DNA of 44,877 nt from Myxococcales bacterium (GCA_016794525.1 JAEUJY010000157.1:1-44877); one strand, 5' to 3'. Numbered from the stretch's first letter, positions 1-13,084 are shown. Numbers and translations are program-made. The notes: a model not told the origin generated them from the letters alone.

Positions 1-1381
1 GGGCGGCGACGGCGGCGGCGTCGAGGGCCGCCAGCTCGGCGTCGAGGGCGGCCAGCTCGCCGAGCAGGCGGTGCATCGCGGCGCGCTCGCGCTCGGCGCG
101 GGCGCCGTCGCCGGCGGCGGTGGCGGCGTCGGCGTCGCGGCGCGCGGCCTCGACCGAGCGCACCAGCTCGGCCTTGCGCGCGGTGGCCTCGGCGCGGACG
201 GCGTCGAGGTCGGCCGGCGGCGGCGGTGGCGGCGGCGCGGCGCTGCCGCCGAGATCCTCGAGCTCGCCGGGCACCGCGGCGGCCTTGGCGGCGGCGGTGG
301 CGGCGGTGGTGACGGTGCGCAGGCGCTCGTGGGTCGCGGCCCGGGCCTCGGCGCGGCCCTCCTCGATGACGGCGCGCTTGTCGCGGCCGACCGCCCACAG
401 CACCTCGGCGATCGCGTCGGCGCCGTCGCCGTGCGGCGGCAGCGCCGGGGCGGCCAGCGCGGCCTCGAGGGCGGAGGGCACCAGCAGCGTGCCCTTGGCG
501 CCGACGCCGGCGCCGCGTAGCTCGAGCGCGCGGGCGATCCGCTCGGCGCTGGCGGTGGCGTCGTCGATCAGCGCGACCAGCCGCGCGCCGACCAGCTGGG
601 CCCGGGCCACGGTGCGCGCGGTCGGCCGCGCGACGACCACCTCGCCGGCGCGCCAGGTGCGCGCGGCGTCGGCGGTGGCGCCGAACAGCTTGGCCCGCAA
701 CCCCAGGATGGGCACCTGCCGGCGCAGCACGCCCGCCGATTCGGCGTCGCCGGCGGCGTCGAACAGGAACGTGAGGCGCTCGCTGACCTCGGCCAGCGAC
801 AGCTGCAGCGCCAGCGCGCCGGTGAGCTCGGCGCCGAGGCCGGCGACCTCGACCACGACGGCGCGGGTCTGCAAGCCGAAGCGCTGCGCCAGCGCGGCCC
901 GCGCCTCGCGGCCGGCGTCGGCGAACGCGCGCTCGCCGATCGCGCCGACCACCAGCACCCGATCGCCCTCGACGCCGGCGTCGGCCAGCGCCACCGCGGC
1001 GTGATCGTCGACCGCGCACACCCGATCGGCGTTGGTCTCGCCCCAGCCCTTGCCGGGATCGAGATCGCCGACGACGCCGACCACCGGCGCCGGGTTGACC
1101 ACCGCGTCGCGCGCGACGGTCAGCGCCGAGGTCGACAGCGGATCGAACGCGACCGCGACGTCGGGCGGGTTGGCGTCGATCTCCTTGCGCAGCCGGTGCT
1201 CGGCGCGCTCGCCGAGCAGCGCCCGCCGGAAGCGATCCTGCAGCCCGCCGCCGCCGCCGACCGCGCCCAGATCGATCGCGCGCACCCGCATGCCGAGCGC
1301 CTCGCACGCCGCCAGCACCGGCACGACGACCGCCGGATCGGCGGCGCTCGACGTGACCAGCAGGACGTGGGGCGCGGTCAC
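1..1381 (-). CDS. GT-B-like glycosyltransferase-related protein with coiled-coil tail (C-terminus cut by window edge)
   Basis: Translated directly from the minus strand; open from a GTG at 1381 to the window edge, about 460 residues. The GTG overlaps the TGA of the dehydrogenase in a GTGA junction, so the two are co-transcribed. The first ~130 residues alternate beta strands and helices (PHVLLVTSSAADP, VAVAFDPLSTSALT, APVVGVVGDLDPGKGW). A second half (RAVVVEVAGLGAELTG, RLTFLFDAAGD, LGLRAKLFGAT, GARLVALIDD) resembles the nucleotide-sugar domain of MurG/diacylglycerol-glucosyltransferase proteins. The last ~75 visible residues are Ala/Glu/Arg-rich with heptad character and a Pro5 break before them, suggesting a coiled coil. 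The fold assignment is an inference from pattern; donor and acceptor are unknown. The true C-terminus is not visible. Confidence 0.72.
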   Translation of the reverse strand, partial: MTAPHVLLVTSSAADPAVVVPVLAACEALGMRVRAIDLGAVGGGGGLQDRFRRALLGERAEHRLRKEIDANPPDVAVAFDPLSTSALTVARDAVVNPAPVVGVVGDLDPGKGWGETNADRVCAVDDHAAVALADAGVEGDRVLVVGAIGERAFADAGREARAALAQRFGLQTRAVVVEVAGLGAELTGALALQLSLAEVSERLTFLFDAAGDAESAGVLRRQVPILGLRAKLFGATADAARTWRAGEVVVARPTARTVARAQLVGARLVALIDDATASAERIARALELRGAGVGAKGTLLVPSALEAALAAPALPPHGDGADAIAEVLWAVGRDKRAVIEEGRAEARAATHERLRTVTTAATAAAKAAAVPGELEDLGGSAAPPPPPPPADLDAVRAEATARKAELVRSVEAARRDADAATAAGDGARAERERAAMHRLLGELAALDAELAALDAAAVAA

Positions 1382-2349
1382 GCGCGCACCCGCACCTGGT
1401 TGGCCGGCTCGCGGCCCGCCAGCACGTCACGCACCGCAGAGATGCACAGCTCGGCCATGGCCACGCGAGTCCTAGTGGTAGCGGATCCCAGGTGCGGCGC
1501 CAAGATCGTGCGCGGCGCGGTGAGGAGTCGCGGGTGGATCGCCGGCTCGGCCGCGAACACGTCGAGGCCGGCGCCGCCGAGGCGGCCGGCGTGCAGCGCG
1601 TCGGCCAGCGCGGCCTCGTCGATGCAGCCGCCGCGGGCGGTGTTGATCACGATCGCGCCCGGGCGCATCCGGCCGAGCGTGGCGGCGTCGATCAGCCCGC
1701 GGGTGGCCGGGGTGAGCGGGCAGTGCAGCGAGATCACGTCGGCCCGCGCCCACAGCTCGTCGAGCGTGCAGCCGCGGACGCCGTCGACGTCGGCGGGCAC
1801 GCCGCGGGTGTCGGCGGCGATCACCGCCATGCCGAAGGCCGCCGCGCGGCGGGCGACCGCGCGGCCGATCCGCCCGAGGCCGACGATCCCGAGCGTCGCG
1901 CCGGCCAGCTCGGCGCCCAGCAACAAGGTCGGCGTCCAGCCGTGCCAGGCGCCGTCGCGCACCAGCCGCTCGCCCTCGCCGAGGCGGCGCGCGCAGGCCA
2001 GCAGCAGCGCCCAGGTGAAGTCGGCGGTGGCCTCGGTCAAGACGTCGGGGGTGTTGGCCACGACGACGCCGCGGGCGGTCGCCGCCGCCACGTCGACGTT
2101 GTCGTAGCCGACGGCGTAGTTGGCCACCACCCGCAGCCGCGGCGCCGCGGCCAGCACCTCGGCGTCGACCCGATCGCCGAGCAGGCACACCAGCGCGTCG
2201 GCGGTGCCGAGCTCGGCCAGCCACGCCGCGCGGTCGAAGCGCCCCTCGCCATCGAGCGCCGGCGGCTCGCACAGCGCGTGGTCGGCGATCCACCCGCGCC
2301 ACGACGGCGCGCCCTCGGGCAGCCGCGACGTCATGACGATGCGTCCCAC
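1378..2349 (-). CDS. D-2-hydroxyacid dehydrogenase (glyoxylate/hydroxypyruvate reductase type)
   Basis: 323 residues, the usual length for NAD(P)-dependent D-isomer-specific 2-hydroxyacid dehydrogenases, which reduce glyoxylate, hydroxypyruvate or related 2-oxoacids in the cytoplasm. The N-terminal catalytic half ends in VVANYAVGYDNVDV; the Rossmann motif GLGRIGRAVARR follows. The catalytic Arg lies in INTARGG, the Glu in DVFAAEP and the His in APHLGSA, so all three key residues are present. The start is GTG at 2349 because GRIVMTSRLPE is the expected first beta strand; the in-frame ATG at 2334 would cut into it. It is the first gene of a minus-strand operon with the GT-B-like gene (4-nt overlap). 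Substrate cannot be fixed from sequence. Confidence 0.93.
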   Translation of the reverse strand: MGRIVMTSRLPEGAPSWRGWIADHALCEPPALDGEGRFDRAAWLAELGTADALVCLLGDRVDAEVLAAAPRLRVVANYAVGYDNVDVAAATARGVVVANTPDVLTEATADFTWALLLACARRLGEGERLVRDGAWHGWTPTLLLGAELAGATLGIVGLGRIGRAVARRAAAFGMAVIAADTRGVPADVDGVRGCTLDELWARADVISLHCPLTPATRGLIDAATLGRMRPGAIVINTARGGCIDEAALADALHAGRLGGAGLDVFAAEPAIHPRLLTAPRTILAPHLGSATTRTRVAMAELCISAVRDVLAGREPANQVRVRA

Positions 2350-2432
2350 GTACCCGGGATGCCGCGGACGACCGCCGAGCGCAAGCGGCTCGCCGCTCTA
2401 TCGCCCGGCTTGGCACCACCCCAAGATGGCGA

Positions 2433-2461
2433 TTGACAACCACACCTACCCACCTTAGCTT
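2433..2461 (+). promoter_or_regulatory. Near-consensus housekeeping promoter TTGACA-N17-TAGCTT
   Basis: TTGACA at 2433-2438 and TAGCTT at 2456-2461 are separated by exactly 17 nt in an AT-richer patch of a very GC-rich region. Transcription would begin near 2468 and run into the ATPase/TPR gene. The -35 coincides with an in-frame TTG that would otherwise extend that gene, arguing against the TTG as start. Confidence 0.75.
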
Positions 2462-2567
2462 CCGCGCGCTTCTCGGGGCCGTACACGCCCGGGGGGAGAG
2501 GCAACGCACGAACATGCAACCGCGGACGAATCCTGCTCCGGCCGGCTCGGTGTCGGTCACTGCGTGG

Positions 2568-2573
2568 TACGCT
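2568..2573 (+). promoter_or_regulatory. -10 element TACGCT, 6 nt before GTG 2580
   Basis: TACGCT followed by 6 nt and the GTG, the same spacing seen at many other starts here. It supports a leaderless transcript from a second promoter and the GTG at 2580 as start. Confidence 0.45.
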
Positions 2574-2579
2574 GGCGCC

Positions 2580-5303
2580 GTGGCGAGCGCTGGCGACACC
2601 GGGCCCAGCCCCGAGATCGACGGCGACTTCTTCGGGGATGACGAGGGAGAGCTGACCCAAGCGATTCCCGCGGTCTACGACCTGCGCAGCCGCTTCACCG
2701 GCCGCAAGGACGCGGTCGCGATCCTCGAGCGGCTGTTCACCACCGCGATCGCCGAGCGCACGTTCGGCTTCGCCGTGATCATCGGCCAGCCCGGCATGGG
2801 CAAGAGCCGCCTCGTCGGCGAGTTCGCGCGGCTGGCCCGCGAGCGCACGCCCGACGTGCGCGTCCTGACCGGCGCCGGCGAGGAGGGCGGAGGCCCGTTC
2901 CACGCCGTCGGCCGCATGCTCGGCCAGCGCTTCGGCATCGTCCCCGGCACGCCGGTGGTCGAGGCCCGCGAGCGCATCATCGCCGGCGTCGCCGACATCC
3001 TGCCGCCGGCGCGGGTCACCGAGGTGGCCCACCTGATCGCGCACCTGCTGCGGGTGCCGTTCGACGACAGCCCCGTCGTCACGCCGCTGCTCGAGTCGCC
3101 GCAGCAGCTCGAGACCCGCACGTTCCTGGCGCTGCGCCGCTTCCTGGCCGCCGACGCCGACAAGCGGCCGCTGGTGCTGACGCTCGAGAACCTCGAGCTG
3201 TGCGGCCCCGAGACGATCAACCTGGTCAACTACCTCGCCGCCGGCCTGCGCACCGCGCCGGTGATGATGGTGACCACCGGCCAGGCGTCGCTCTACGAGC
3301 TGCACCCCAGCTTCGGCGTCGGCGACCTCCCGCCCGAGCGCATCGAGCTCGGCGCGCTGGGCGACGGCGACGCCGACGATCTGCTGCGCGAGCTGTTGCG
3401 CCCGCTGGGCACGGTGCCCGATCGGCTGCTGGTCCACGCCCGCACGCTGGGCGGCTCGCCGCGCGCGCTGCAGGAGCTGGTGCGGCTGCTGCTCGAGAGC
3501 GACTGCATCGTGCGCGGCCCCGGCGGCGGCTGGCGGCTCGACGCCGTGCGCCTCGCCGAGACCCAGCTGCCGCGCACCTACGATCAGCTGGTGCTGGCGC
3601 GCCTCGCGGTGATGGATCCGGTCCACCGCCGGGTGCTCGAGATGGCGGCGACGATCGGCGAGATCTGCTGGATGGACGCCGTGCTCGCGCTCGAGCGCGG
3701 CGAGACGCTGAAGATCGACGACCCGGATGGTCCGACGCTGGCGCAGATCGCGTCGTCCGGCGACCACTCGCGCACCACCGTCGCCGCCGCGCTGACCAAG
3801 CTGGTCGAGCACGAGTGGCTGCTCGAGTCGGATCCGCCGACGATGTCCGGCGAGCGCGAGCTGCGCTTCGCGTACCCGATCCTGCACCAGCTGGTGGGCT
3901 CGGGCGTCGACGAGGCCCGCCGCCGCCACTACCACCGGCTGGCCGCGCAGTGGCTCGAGCTGCGGCCCGAGGGCCGCGGCCCGGCGGCGCAGGAGCACGT
4001 CGCGCGGCACCTCGAGCAGGCCGGCGAGCTGCGCGAGGCGGCCGGCCGCTACCGCCGCGCCGCCGAGGCGGCCCGCGCCGCGTACGACAACGAGCGGGCG
4101 ATCCGGCTCTACGACAAGGCGCTGGTGTGCGTCGGCGACAGCGATCACGCCGCGCGCATCCACCTGTGGCACGACCTCGGCTCGGTCTACGAGCACATCG
4201 GCGACTTCGAGGCGGCGCTCGGCGCGTTCGAGCGCATGCTGCGGCTGTCGTGGGTCGGCGCGTCGAAGGCCAAGGCCGCGGTCGCGTTCAACAAGATGGG
4301 CCGGGTGTGGCGGCGCAAGGGCGACCTCAAGCTCAGCCTCGAGTACCTCGAGCGCGGCGCCGAGCTGTTCCGCGCCGCCGGCGACGCCCGCGGCATCGCC
4401 GGCTCGCTCGACGACGTCGGCAAGGCGCTGCACCTGCTCGGCCGCTACGACGAGTCGTTCGCCAAGATCACCGAGGCGCTGGCCCGCCGCGGCAAGGGCG
4501 GCGACAAGCGCTCGATCGCGGCGTCGCTGTCGAACCTCGGCGTCGTCCAGCAGGCCCGCGGCGAGCACGAGGCCGCGTTCAACTGCCACCGCGAGGCGCT
4601 CGAGCTGCGCCGCGCGGCCGGCGATCGCTGGGGCGCGGTGGTGTCGCTCAACAACCTCGCGGTCATGCACCACGAGCTGGGCGACAGCGCCGAGGCCCGC
4701 GCCGGCTGGACGGCCGCCCTGGCCGAGGCCGAGGCGATCGGCTCGCTGCCGATCGCGGCGATGGTGCTGGTCAACCTCGGCGAGCTGGCCATCGACGAGA
4801 ACAAGCTCGAGGAGGCCCGCGGCCGCCTCGAGGACGCGCTCGAGATCGTCGAGGATCTCGAGGACCGCCAGCTCGAGAGCGAGTGTTGCCGCAACCTGGC
4901 GGTGCTCGAGAACCAGCTGGGCGCGGTGGGCAAGGCCCGCGACTTCGCCGAGCGCGCGCTGGCCGTCGCCACGACCGCCGGGCTCAAGGAGCTCGAGGGC
5001 CAGGCGCTCCTGACGATCGGCCTGGTGCTGTCGACCAGCCTGTACGACGCCGAGCGCACCGAGATCATGGACTCGCCGGGCGAGCCGCCGGCCGAGACCT
5101 ACTTCCGCCGCGGCCTCGCCGTGCTGCGCGGCATCGGCCACGACGCCGCCACCGCGCGCGGCCTCGAGCTGTACGGTCGCTACAAGATCGAGAACGGCGA
5201 GCCCGACGCCGGCAAGGATCTGCTGCGCGAGGCGCTGGCGATCTACGCCCGGCTGGGCATGCGCCGCGGCGAGCGGGTCCAGGCGCAGCTGCAGGCGGTG
5301 TGA
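2580..5303 (+). CDS. STAND/AAA-type ATPase with C-terminal TPR repeats
   Basis: About 907 residues from GTG 2580. An NTPase module begins at SRFTGRKDAVAILERLF; Walker A is GQPGMGKS (residues 69-76), and a Walker-B-like PLVLTLENLEL lies near residue 200, where ENL replaces the common DDL. Residues ~480-900 are tetratricopeptide repeats (HDLGSVYEHIGDFEAALGAF, LSNLGVVQQARGEHEAAFNC, LNNLAVMHHELGDSAEARAG). This resembles the ATPase-TPR half of myxobacterial sensor/regulator proteins, but no Ser/Thr kinase, HTH or cyclase domain is attached, so its output is unknown. The start is judged by codon use: between ATG 2514 and GTG 2580 only ~73% of codons end in G/C, against nearly all downstream. Alternatives are ATG 2514 (GGAGAGG upstream) and TTG 2433. 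TGATG overlap with the next gene. Confidence 0.88.
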   Translation: MASAGDTGPSPEIDGDFFGDDEGELTQAIPAVYDLRSRFTGRKDAVAILERLFTTAIAERTFGFAVIIGQPGMGKSRLVGEFARLARERTPDVRVLTGAGEEGGGPFHAVGRMLGQRFGIVPGTPVVEARERIIAGVADILPPARVTEVAHLIAHLLRVPFDDSPVVTPLLESPQQLETRTFLALRRFLAADADKRPLVLTLENLELCGPETINLVNYLAAGLRTAPVMMVTTGQASLYELHPSFGVGDLPPERIELGALGDGDADDLLRELLRPLGTVPDRLLVHARTLGGSPRALQELVRLLLESDCIVRGPGGGWRLDAVRLAETQLPRTYDQLVLARLAVMDPVHRRVLEMAATIGEICWMDAVLALERGETLKIDDPDGPTLAQIASSGDHSRTTVAAALTKLVEHEWLLESDPPTMSGERELRFAYPILHQLVGSGVDEARRRHYHRLAAQWLELRPEGRGPAAQEHVARHLEQAGELREAAGRYRRAAEAARAAYDNERAIRLYDKALVCVGDSDHAARIHLWHDLGSVYEHIGDFEAALGAFERMLRLSWVGASKAKAAVAFNKMGRVWRRKGDLKLSLEYLERGAELFRAAGDARGIAGSLDDVGKALHLLGRYDESFAKITEALARRGKGGDKRSIAASLSNLGVVQQARGEHEAAFNCHREALELRRAAGDRWGAVVSLNNLAVMHHELGDSAEARAGWTAALAEAEAIGSLPIAAMVLVNLGELAIDENKLEEARGRLEDALEIVEDLEDRQLESECCRNLAVLENQLGAVGKARDFAERALAVATTAGLKELEGQALLTIGLVLSTSLYDAERTEIMDSPGEPPAETYFRRGLAVLRGIGHDAATARGLELYGRYKIENGEPDAGKDLLREALAIYARLGMRRGERVQAQLQAV

Positions 5304-5842
5304 TGCGCCGGGCGCGGTGGGTCGTGGGGACGCTGGGGCTGGCGTGCGCCGCGGCCTGCGGCGGCAGCGGCGACGGCGGCGCCGCGTTCCTCGGCGTCTA
5401 CCAGGTGACGACCCACGTCGCCGCGCAGGGGCAGGGCGCGTCGATCGCGTGCGACACCGCCGGCGACCCGGTCGCGACGCCGCCGTTCGTGAAGCTGGCG
5501 GTCGACGAGTTCTTCGACGATCCGAGCTTCATCCGGCTGTCCGAGTGCGACGACGCGGCCGGCGCGGTGTGCACCGAGACGCTGGTGCTGTTCAACCCCG
5601 GCGGTCCGGGGCTGGTCACCGAGTCGGCGAACTCGCAGATCGGCGGCGGCTTCCCGTGCCAGCTGTACTACAGCAAGGCCACCGCGACCCTGGCCGAGCC
5701 GGCGCTGCACCTCGACCTGATCGAGAAGTACGACGGCACCGATCGGCCCGCGGCGCAGTGCACCGTCGAGGCCGCGGAGGGGCTGGCGGGCTCGCCGGAC
5801 TGCCAGCGGATCGAGCGGTACGACGCGACGCGCGTGGAGTAG
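5303..5842 (+). CDS. Small secreted lipoprotein of unknown function
   Basis: 179 residues. The ATG overlaps the stop of the TPR gene (TGATG), implying translational coupling. The N-terminus [20 protein letters not shown] is a short basic region, hydrophobic stretch and Cys-containing lipobox-like site followed by a Gly/Ser/Asp linker. The mature part has four or more further Cys residues (IACDTAG, SECDD, AVCTE, FPCQLYY, AQCTVE, DCQRIE), suggesting disulfides in the periplasm or on the outer membrane. No known domain is recognised. Being in an operon with an ATPase/TPR protein, it may be an accessory envelope component, but that is only inference. Confidence 0.8.
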   Translation: MRRARWVVGTLGLACAAACGGSGDGGAAFLGVYQVTTHVAAQGQGASIACDTAGDPVATPPFVKLAVDEFFDDPSFIRLSECDDAAGAVCTETLVLFNPGGPGLVTESANSQIGGGFPCQLYYSKATATLAEPALHLDLIEKYDGTDRPAAQCTVEAAEGLAGSPDCQRIERYDATRVE

Positions 5843-5953
5843 GACGGGAGAGGGACGGGGACGGGACCTGCCTCCCCATCGACCGCTCGTGATTCGCGTG
5901 GTTCGGCGTCCCCCGCCGCCGCCCTGGGCACGGGCACGGCCCGAGGGACCTTG
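5843..5953. repeat. Convergent intergenic region with degenerate GGGAC/GGGCAC hexamer remnants
   Basis: The 111 nt between two converging genes contain GGGACGGGGACGGGACC near 5859-5876 and GGGCACGGGCACGG near 5926-5940, short relatives of the hexamer arrays at 13240 and 24897. No clear terminator with a T-run is visible. Confidence 0.5.
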
Positions 5954-7582
<1,629 letters not shown>

Positions 7583-7621
7583 TGAGGGTCGTTTACCACG
7601 ACGGCGCCGGGGTGCGGCTGC

Positions 7622-7627
7622 TATGGT
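7622..7627 (+). promoter_or_regulatory. -10 element TATGGT upstream of the DUF34 gene
   Basis: TATGGT sits 11 nt upstream of ATG 7639, so transcription would start only a few nt before the codon. It supports 7639 over the longer reading from 7582. Confidence 0.4.
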
Positions 7628-7638
7628 GCGCCGCCCCG

Positions 7639-8414
7639 ATGACCGTCCACCTTCGCGACGTCGTGGCCTACCTCGACGCCACGCTCGAGATCGATCGCTT
7701 CCGCGACTACGCGCCCAACGGCCTGCAGGTCGAGGGCGCGCCCGAGGTCGACACCGTCGTCACCGGCGTGTCGGCCAACCAGCTCTTGTTCGATCGCGCG
7801 ATCGAGCTCGGCGCCGATCTGATCGTCGTCCACCACGGCCTGATCTGGGGCCCGGGGCTGCCGACGGTGACCGGCCCGACGGCGCGGCGGCTGAAGGCGC
7901 TCCTGGCCCACGACGTGTCGCTGGCCGCGTACCACCTGCCGCTCGACAAGCACGCGCGGCTCGGCAACAACACCGGCCTGGCCGACGCGATCGGCCTGGC
8001 GCTGGCCGATCGCTCCGCGTTCGGCGACGTCAAGGGCACCGCGCTGGGCCTGGCCGGCAGCTGGGCCACCGCGCTGTCGCGCGACGAGGCGATCGCGCGG
8101 GTCACCGCCGGCGTGCTGGGCGCGCGGGCGGCGCCGTTCGTCTTCCCGTTCGGCCCGCCGGTGGTGCGCAAGGTCGGGCTGTGCTCGGGCGCGGCCGGCG
8201 ATCTGCTCGAGGCCGCGGTCGCCGCCGGCTGCGATCTGTTCGTCACCGGCGAGCTGGCCGAGCGCGCCGGCGAGCTGGCGCGCGAGCTGCAGATCACGCT
8301 GGTCGCCGCCGGCCACTACGCCACCGAGGTGTTCGGGCCGTCGCGCGTCGCCGACGAGCTGCGCCGGCAATTTCCGGCCCTGTCGGTCCACTTCGTCCCG
8401 GTGGCAACCCCGCT

Positions 8415-8418
<4 letters not shown>
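7639..8418 (+). CDS. DUF34/Nif3 family dinuclear-metal protein
   Basis: 259 residues, typical of the short Nif3/YbgI family that forms hexameric toroids with a two-metal centre. All ligand motifs are visible: VVHHGLIWG (His-His), AYHLPLDKH (Asp-Lys-His) and [11 protein letters not shown] (His and Glu). These proteins are often annotated GTP cyclohydrolase I type 2, but the biochemical role is unsettled and I do not assert an activity. The start at ATG 7639 gives [17 protein letters not shown], the family's normal N-terminus; a longer frame from 7582 would overlap the divergent mutase start. The stop overlaps the hisZ ATG (ATGA), so it heads a DUF34-hisZ-purA operon. Confidence 0.9.
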
Positions 8419-9722
<1,304 letters not shown>

Positions 9723-9732
9723 GCAGCGAACC

Positions 9733-9738
9733 AAGGAG
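9733..9738 (+). promoter_or_regulatory. Shine-Dalgarno AAGGAG for purA
   Basis: AAGGAG 6 nt before ATG 9745, a strong ribosome binding site that fixes the purA start inside a frame open from 9643. Confidence 0.8.
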
Positions 9739-9744
9739 CCTCCG

Positions 9745-11034
<1,290 letters not shown>

Positions 11035-11053
11035 TTAGAAGGGGCTGGGGCCC

Positions 11054-11125
11054 TGGCAAAGCGTTCGCGGCGGGTGATACGATTTTTCACCAAGCTCGGC
11101 GGGGGCCTTGGGTTCCAAGCCCTTG
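11054..11125 (+). promoter_or_regulatory. Possible promoter region and small hairpin upstream of the GltJ-like gene
   Basis: A 128-nt leader follows purA. TACGAT at 11078-11083 is a possible -10. TGGCAAAGCGTTCGC at 11054-11068 has the GG-N10-GC spacing of a sigma54 site but mismatches TTGC. Near 11105-11120 CTTGG and CCAAG can pair around GTT. All are weak on their own. Confidence 0.3.
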
Positions 11126-11162
11126 AACCGCCTCGCGCCACTGGCGAGAAACAGGAACGCCC

Positions 11163-13082
11163 ATGAAGATCGTCTGCGACGCCTGCTCTGCGAAGTACTC
11201 GATTGCCGACGAGAAGGTCCAAGGCAAAGTCTTCAAGATCCGCTGCAAGAAGTGCAGCAACATCATCGTCGTCCGCGGCACTGGCGACGACGCCGCCGCG
11301 GCGCCGGCCGCCGCGGCCGCCGCGCCCGCGGGCAGCTTCGACCAGAAGGAGACCCGGGTCTACGACTACGGCGGCTACGACGGCGCCGCGCCGGCCGGTG
11401 CCGACGAGGGCGTCTGGCACATCGTCGTCGACCAGGAGCAGGTCGGCCCGCTGACCGTCGCCGAGGTCCAGGCGCGCTTCGCCGCCGGCGAGATCGACAG
11501 CGAGTCGTACATCTGGCGCGAGGGCTTCTCCGACTGGCTGCCGCTGGCCCAGGTGCCCGAGTTCGCCAACCTGATCGCGAGCGGCAGCACCACCACGGCG
11601 CAGCCGTCGTCGGGCGCCGACGCGGTCGCCAGCATGTTCGGCGCGAGCAACTACGAGGAGCCGGCCGCCGCCGCTGCCAAGAGCGACCCCGGCGACGTCT
11701 TCGCCGCGCACGCCGCCAAGCAGGACGACGCCGGCGGCGACGATCTGTTCGGCGCCAAGGCCGCGGCCAAGCCGCGCTCGGCGCGCAAGACCGGCGCGCC
11801 CGCGCCCGACGCCGACGCGCCGCTGTTCGGCAGCGAGGCCAAGCCCGCGCAGCCGGCCAACGTGTCGTCGATGAAGGGCCAGCGCAACGAGAACTCGGTG
11901 CTGTTCTCGCTCGGCAACCTGGCCGCGCTGGCCAGCGATCAGCCGCGGGCCCAGGCCGCGTCGTCGTCGAGCTCGTCGTCATCGTCGTCGGGCGGCGCGG
12001 CCGGCTCGGCCAGCCACGGCGGCGGCGAGGGCTCGGGCCTGATCGACATCCGCTCGATGGCCAGCGCGTACCTCGGCGGCGCCAAGCCCGGCGCGCCGGC
12101 GGGTGGCGGCCCCAAGGTCGGCTCGGCCGACGATCTGCCGGTGTTCTCGACCGCGTCGTTCGCGGAGCCGGCCGTGATCATCCCGACGATGGGCGGGTCG
12201 CGGAACAACAACAAGATGCTCTACATCCTGCTCGGCGCGGTGGCGTTGCTCGCCATCGTCGCGGTGGTGCTGGTGGTGGTGGTGCTGGGCAAGAGCGACA
12301 ACAAGCCGGCCGCGGTCGCCAGCAACGACAAGGGCTCGGACAAGGGCAGCGACAAGGGCGGCGACGACAAGGGCTCGGCGCTGCCGGATCCGGCCGCGGG
12401 CACCGCCGCGGATCCCGGCACCAAGCCGGCCGACCCGGGCACCAAGCCCGCGGACCCGGTCGTCGGATCGAGCGATCCGGGCGTGGGCTCGAGCGACCCC
12501 GGCACCAAGCCGGTCGATCCGGGCACCAAGCCGGGCAGCGGCTCGGCCAAGCCGTCGAGCGGCTCGGCCAAGCCGTCGAGCGGCTCGAGCAAGCCGTCGA
12601 GCGGTTCGAGCAAGCCGTCGGGCGGCTCGAGCAAGCCGGTCGATCCGCCGCCGCCGCCGTCGGGTGGCAAGTGCTCGATGGGCGAGGTCGAGTGCATGCT
12701 GGCGCCCAAGCCGCCGGCCTGCTGCTCGGTCTACGGCGGCGGCAAGAAGACCGGCGGTGGTGGCGGCGGTGGCTCCACCGGTGGTGGCGGTGGCGGCGGC
12801 GGTGGCGGCGGTGGCGACCTCGCCGATGGCCTGACCAAGGCGGACATCTCGGCTGGCGTCGGCAAGATCTCGGCGAAGGCCACCGCGTGCGGCGCGAAGT
12901 CGTCGGCCAAGGGCAAGGTCACCGTGTCGGTGAAGGTCTCGGGCGGCGGCAGCGTGACGAGCGTGACCGTCAAGGAGAGCCCCGACCCCGCGCTCGGCAA
13001 CTGCGTCGCCTCGGCCATGCAGAAGGCGACCTTCGCGAAGACGAAGAACGGCGGATCGTTCAGCTATCCGTTCCGCTTCTAG
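11163..13082 (+). CDS. GltJ/AgmX-like protein: zinc ribbon, GYF domain, TM segment, TonB-like C-terminal domain
   Basis: 639 residues. Domains in order: MJ0042-type zinc ribbon with Cys5, Cys8, Cys28, Cys31; Ala linker; GYF_2 domain at ~84-136 (VWHIVVDQEQVGPLTVAEVQ, SYIWREGFSDWLPL); a long Ala/Ser-rich cytoplasmic linker containing SGLIDIRSMA; one TM helix at ~353-376 (LYILLGAVALLAIVAVVLVV); a periplasmic low-complexity region of DPGTKP and GS[AS]KPSS repeats, then poly-Gly; and a ~85-residue C-terminal domain (GKVTVSVKVSGGGSVTSVTV, NCVASAMQKATF) like TonB/AgmX C-termini. This is the architecture of Myxococcus GltJ (AgmX), an inner-membrane gliding-motor protein whose cytoplasmic ZnR and GYF domains contact MglA-type regulators. 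No other glt/agl gene is nearby, so it is a GltJ-type paralogue rather than proven motility protein. AGGA lies upstream of the ATG. Hairpins follow its stop immediately. Confidence 0.9.
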   Translation: MKIVCDACSAKYSIADEKVQGKVFKIRCKKCSNIIVVRGTGDDAAAAPAAAAAAPAGSFDQKETRVYDYGGYDGAAPAGADEGVWHIVVDQEQVGPLTVAEVQARFAAGEIDSESYIWREGFSDWLPLAQVPEFANLIASGSTTTAQPSSGADAVASMFGASNYEEPAAAAAKSDPGDVFAAHAAKQDDAGGDDLFGAKAAAKPRSARKTGAPAPDADAPLFGSEAKPAQPANVSSMKGQRNENSVLFSLGNLAALASDQPRAQAASSSSSSSSSSGGAAGSASHGGGEGSGLIDIRSMASAYLGGAKPGAPAGGGPKVGSADDLPVFSTASFAEPAVIIPTMGGSRNNNKMLYILLGAVALLAIVAVVLVVVVLGKSDNKPAAVASNDKGSDKGSDKGGDDKGSALPDPAAGTAADPGTKPADPGTKPADPVVGSSDPGVGSSDPGTKPVDPGTKPGSGSAKPSSGSAKPSSGSSKPSSGSSKPSGGSSKPVDPPPPPSGGKCSMGEVECMLAPKPPACCSVYGGGKKTGGGGGGGSTGGGGGGGGGGGGDLADGLTKADISAGVGKISAKATACGAKSSAKGKVTVSVKVSGGGSVTSVTVKESPDPALGNCVASAMQKATFAKTKNGGSFSYPFRF

Positions 13083-13084
13083 AG

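Noticed and set aside
2433-2579. TTG or ATG starts extending the ATPase/TPR protein upstream
   Set aside because: The TTG is the -35 box of a good promoter, and codons before GTG 2580 lack the strong G/C third-base bias.
2331-5141. 936-residue open frame on the minus strand opposite the ATPase/TPR gene
   Set aside because: Arg/Ala/Asp-Gln-rich low-complexity product typical of antisense frames in GC-rich DNA; the plus strand has clear Walker and TPR motifs.
11054-11068. Sigma54 promoter upstream of the GltJ-like gene
   Set aside because: GG-N10-GC spacing is right but the TTGC half is mismatched, and an ordinary -10 is nearby; kept only as a weak possibility.
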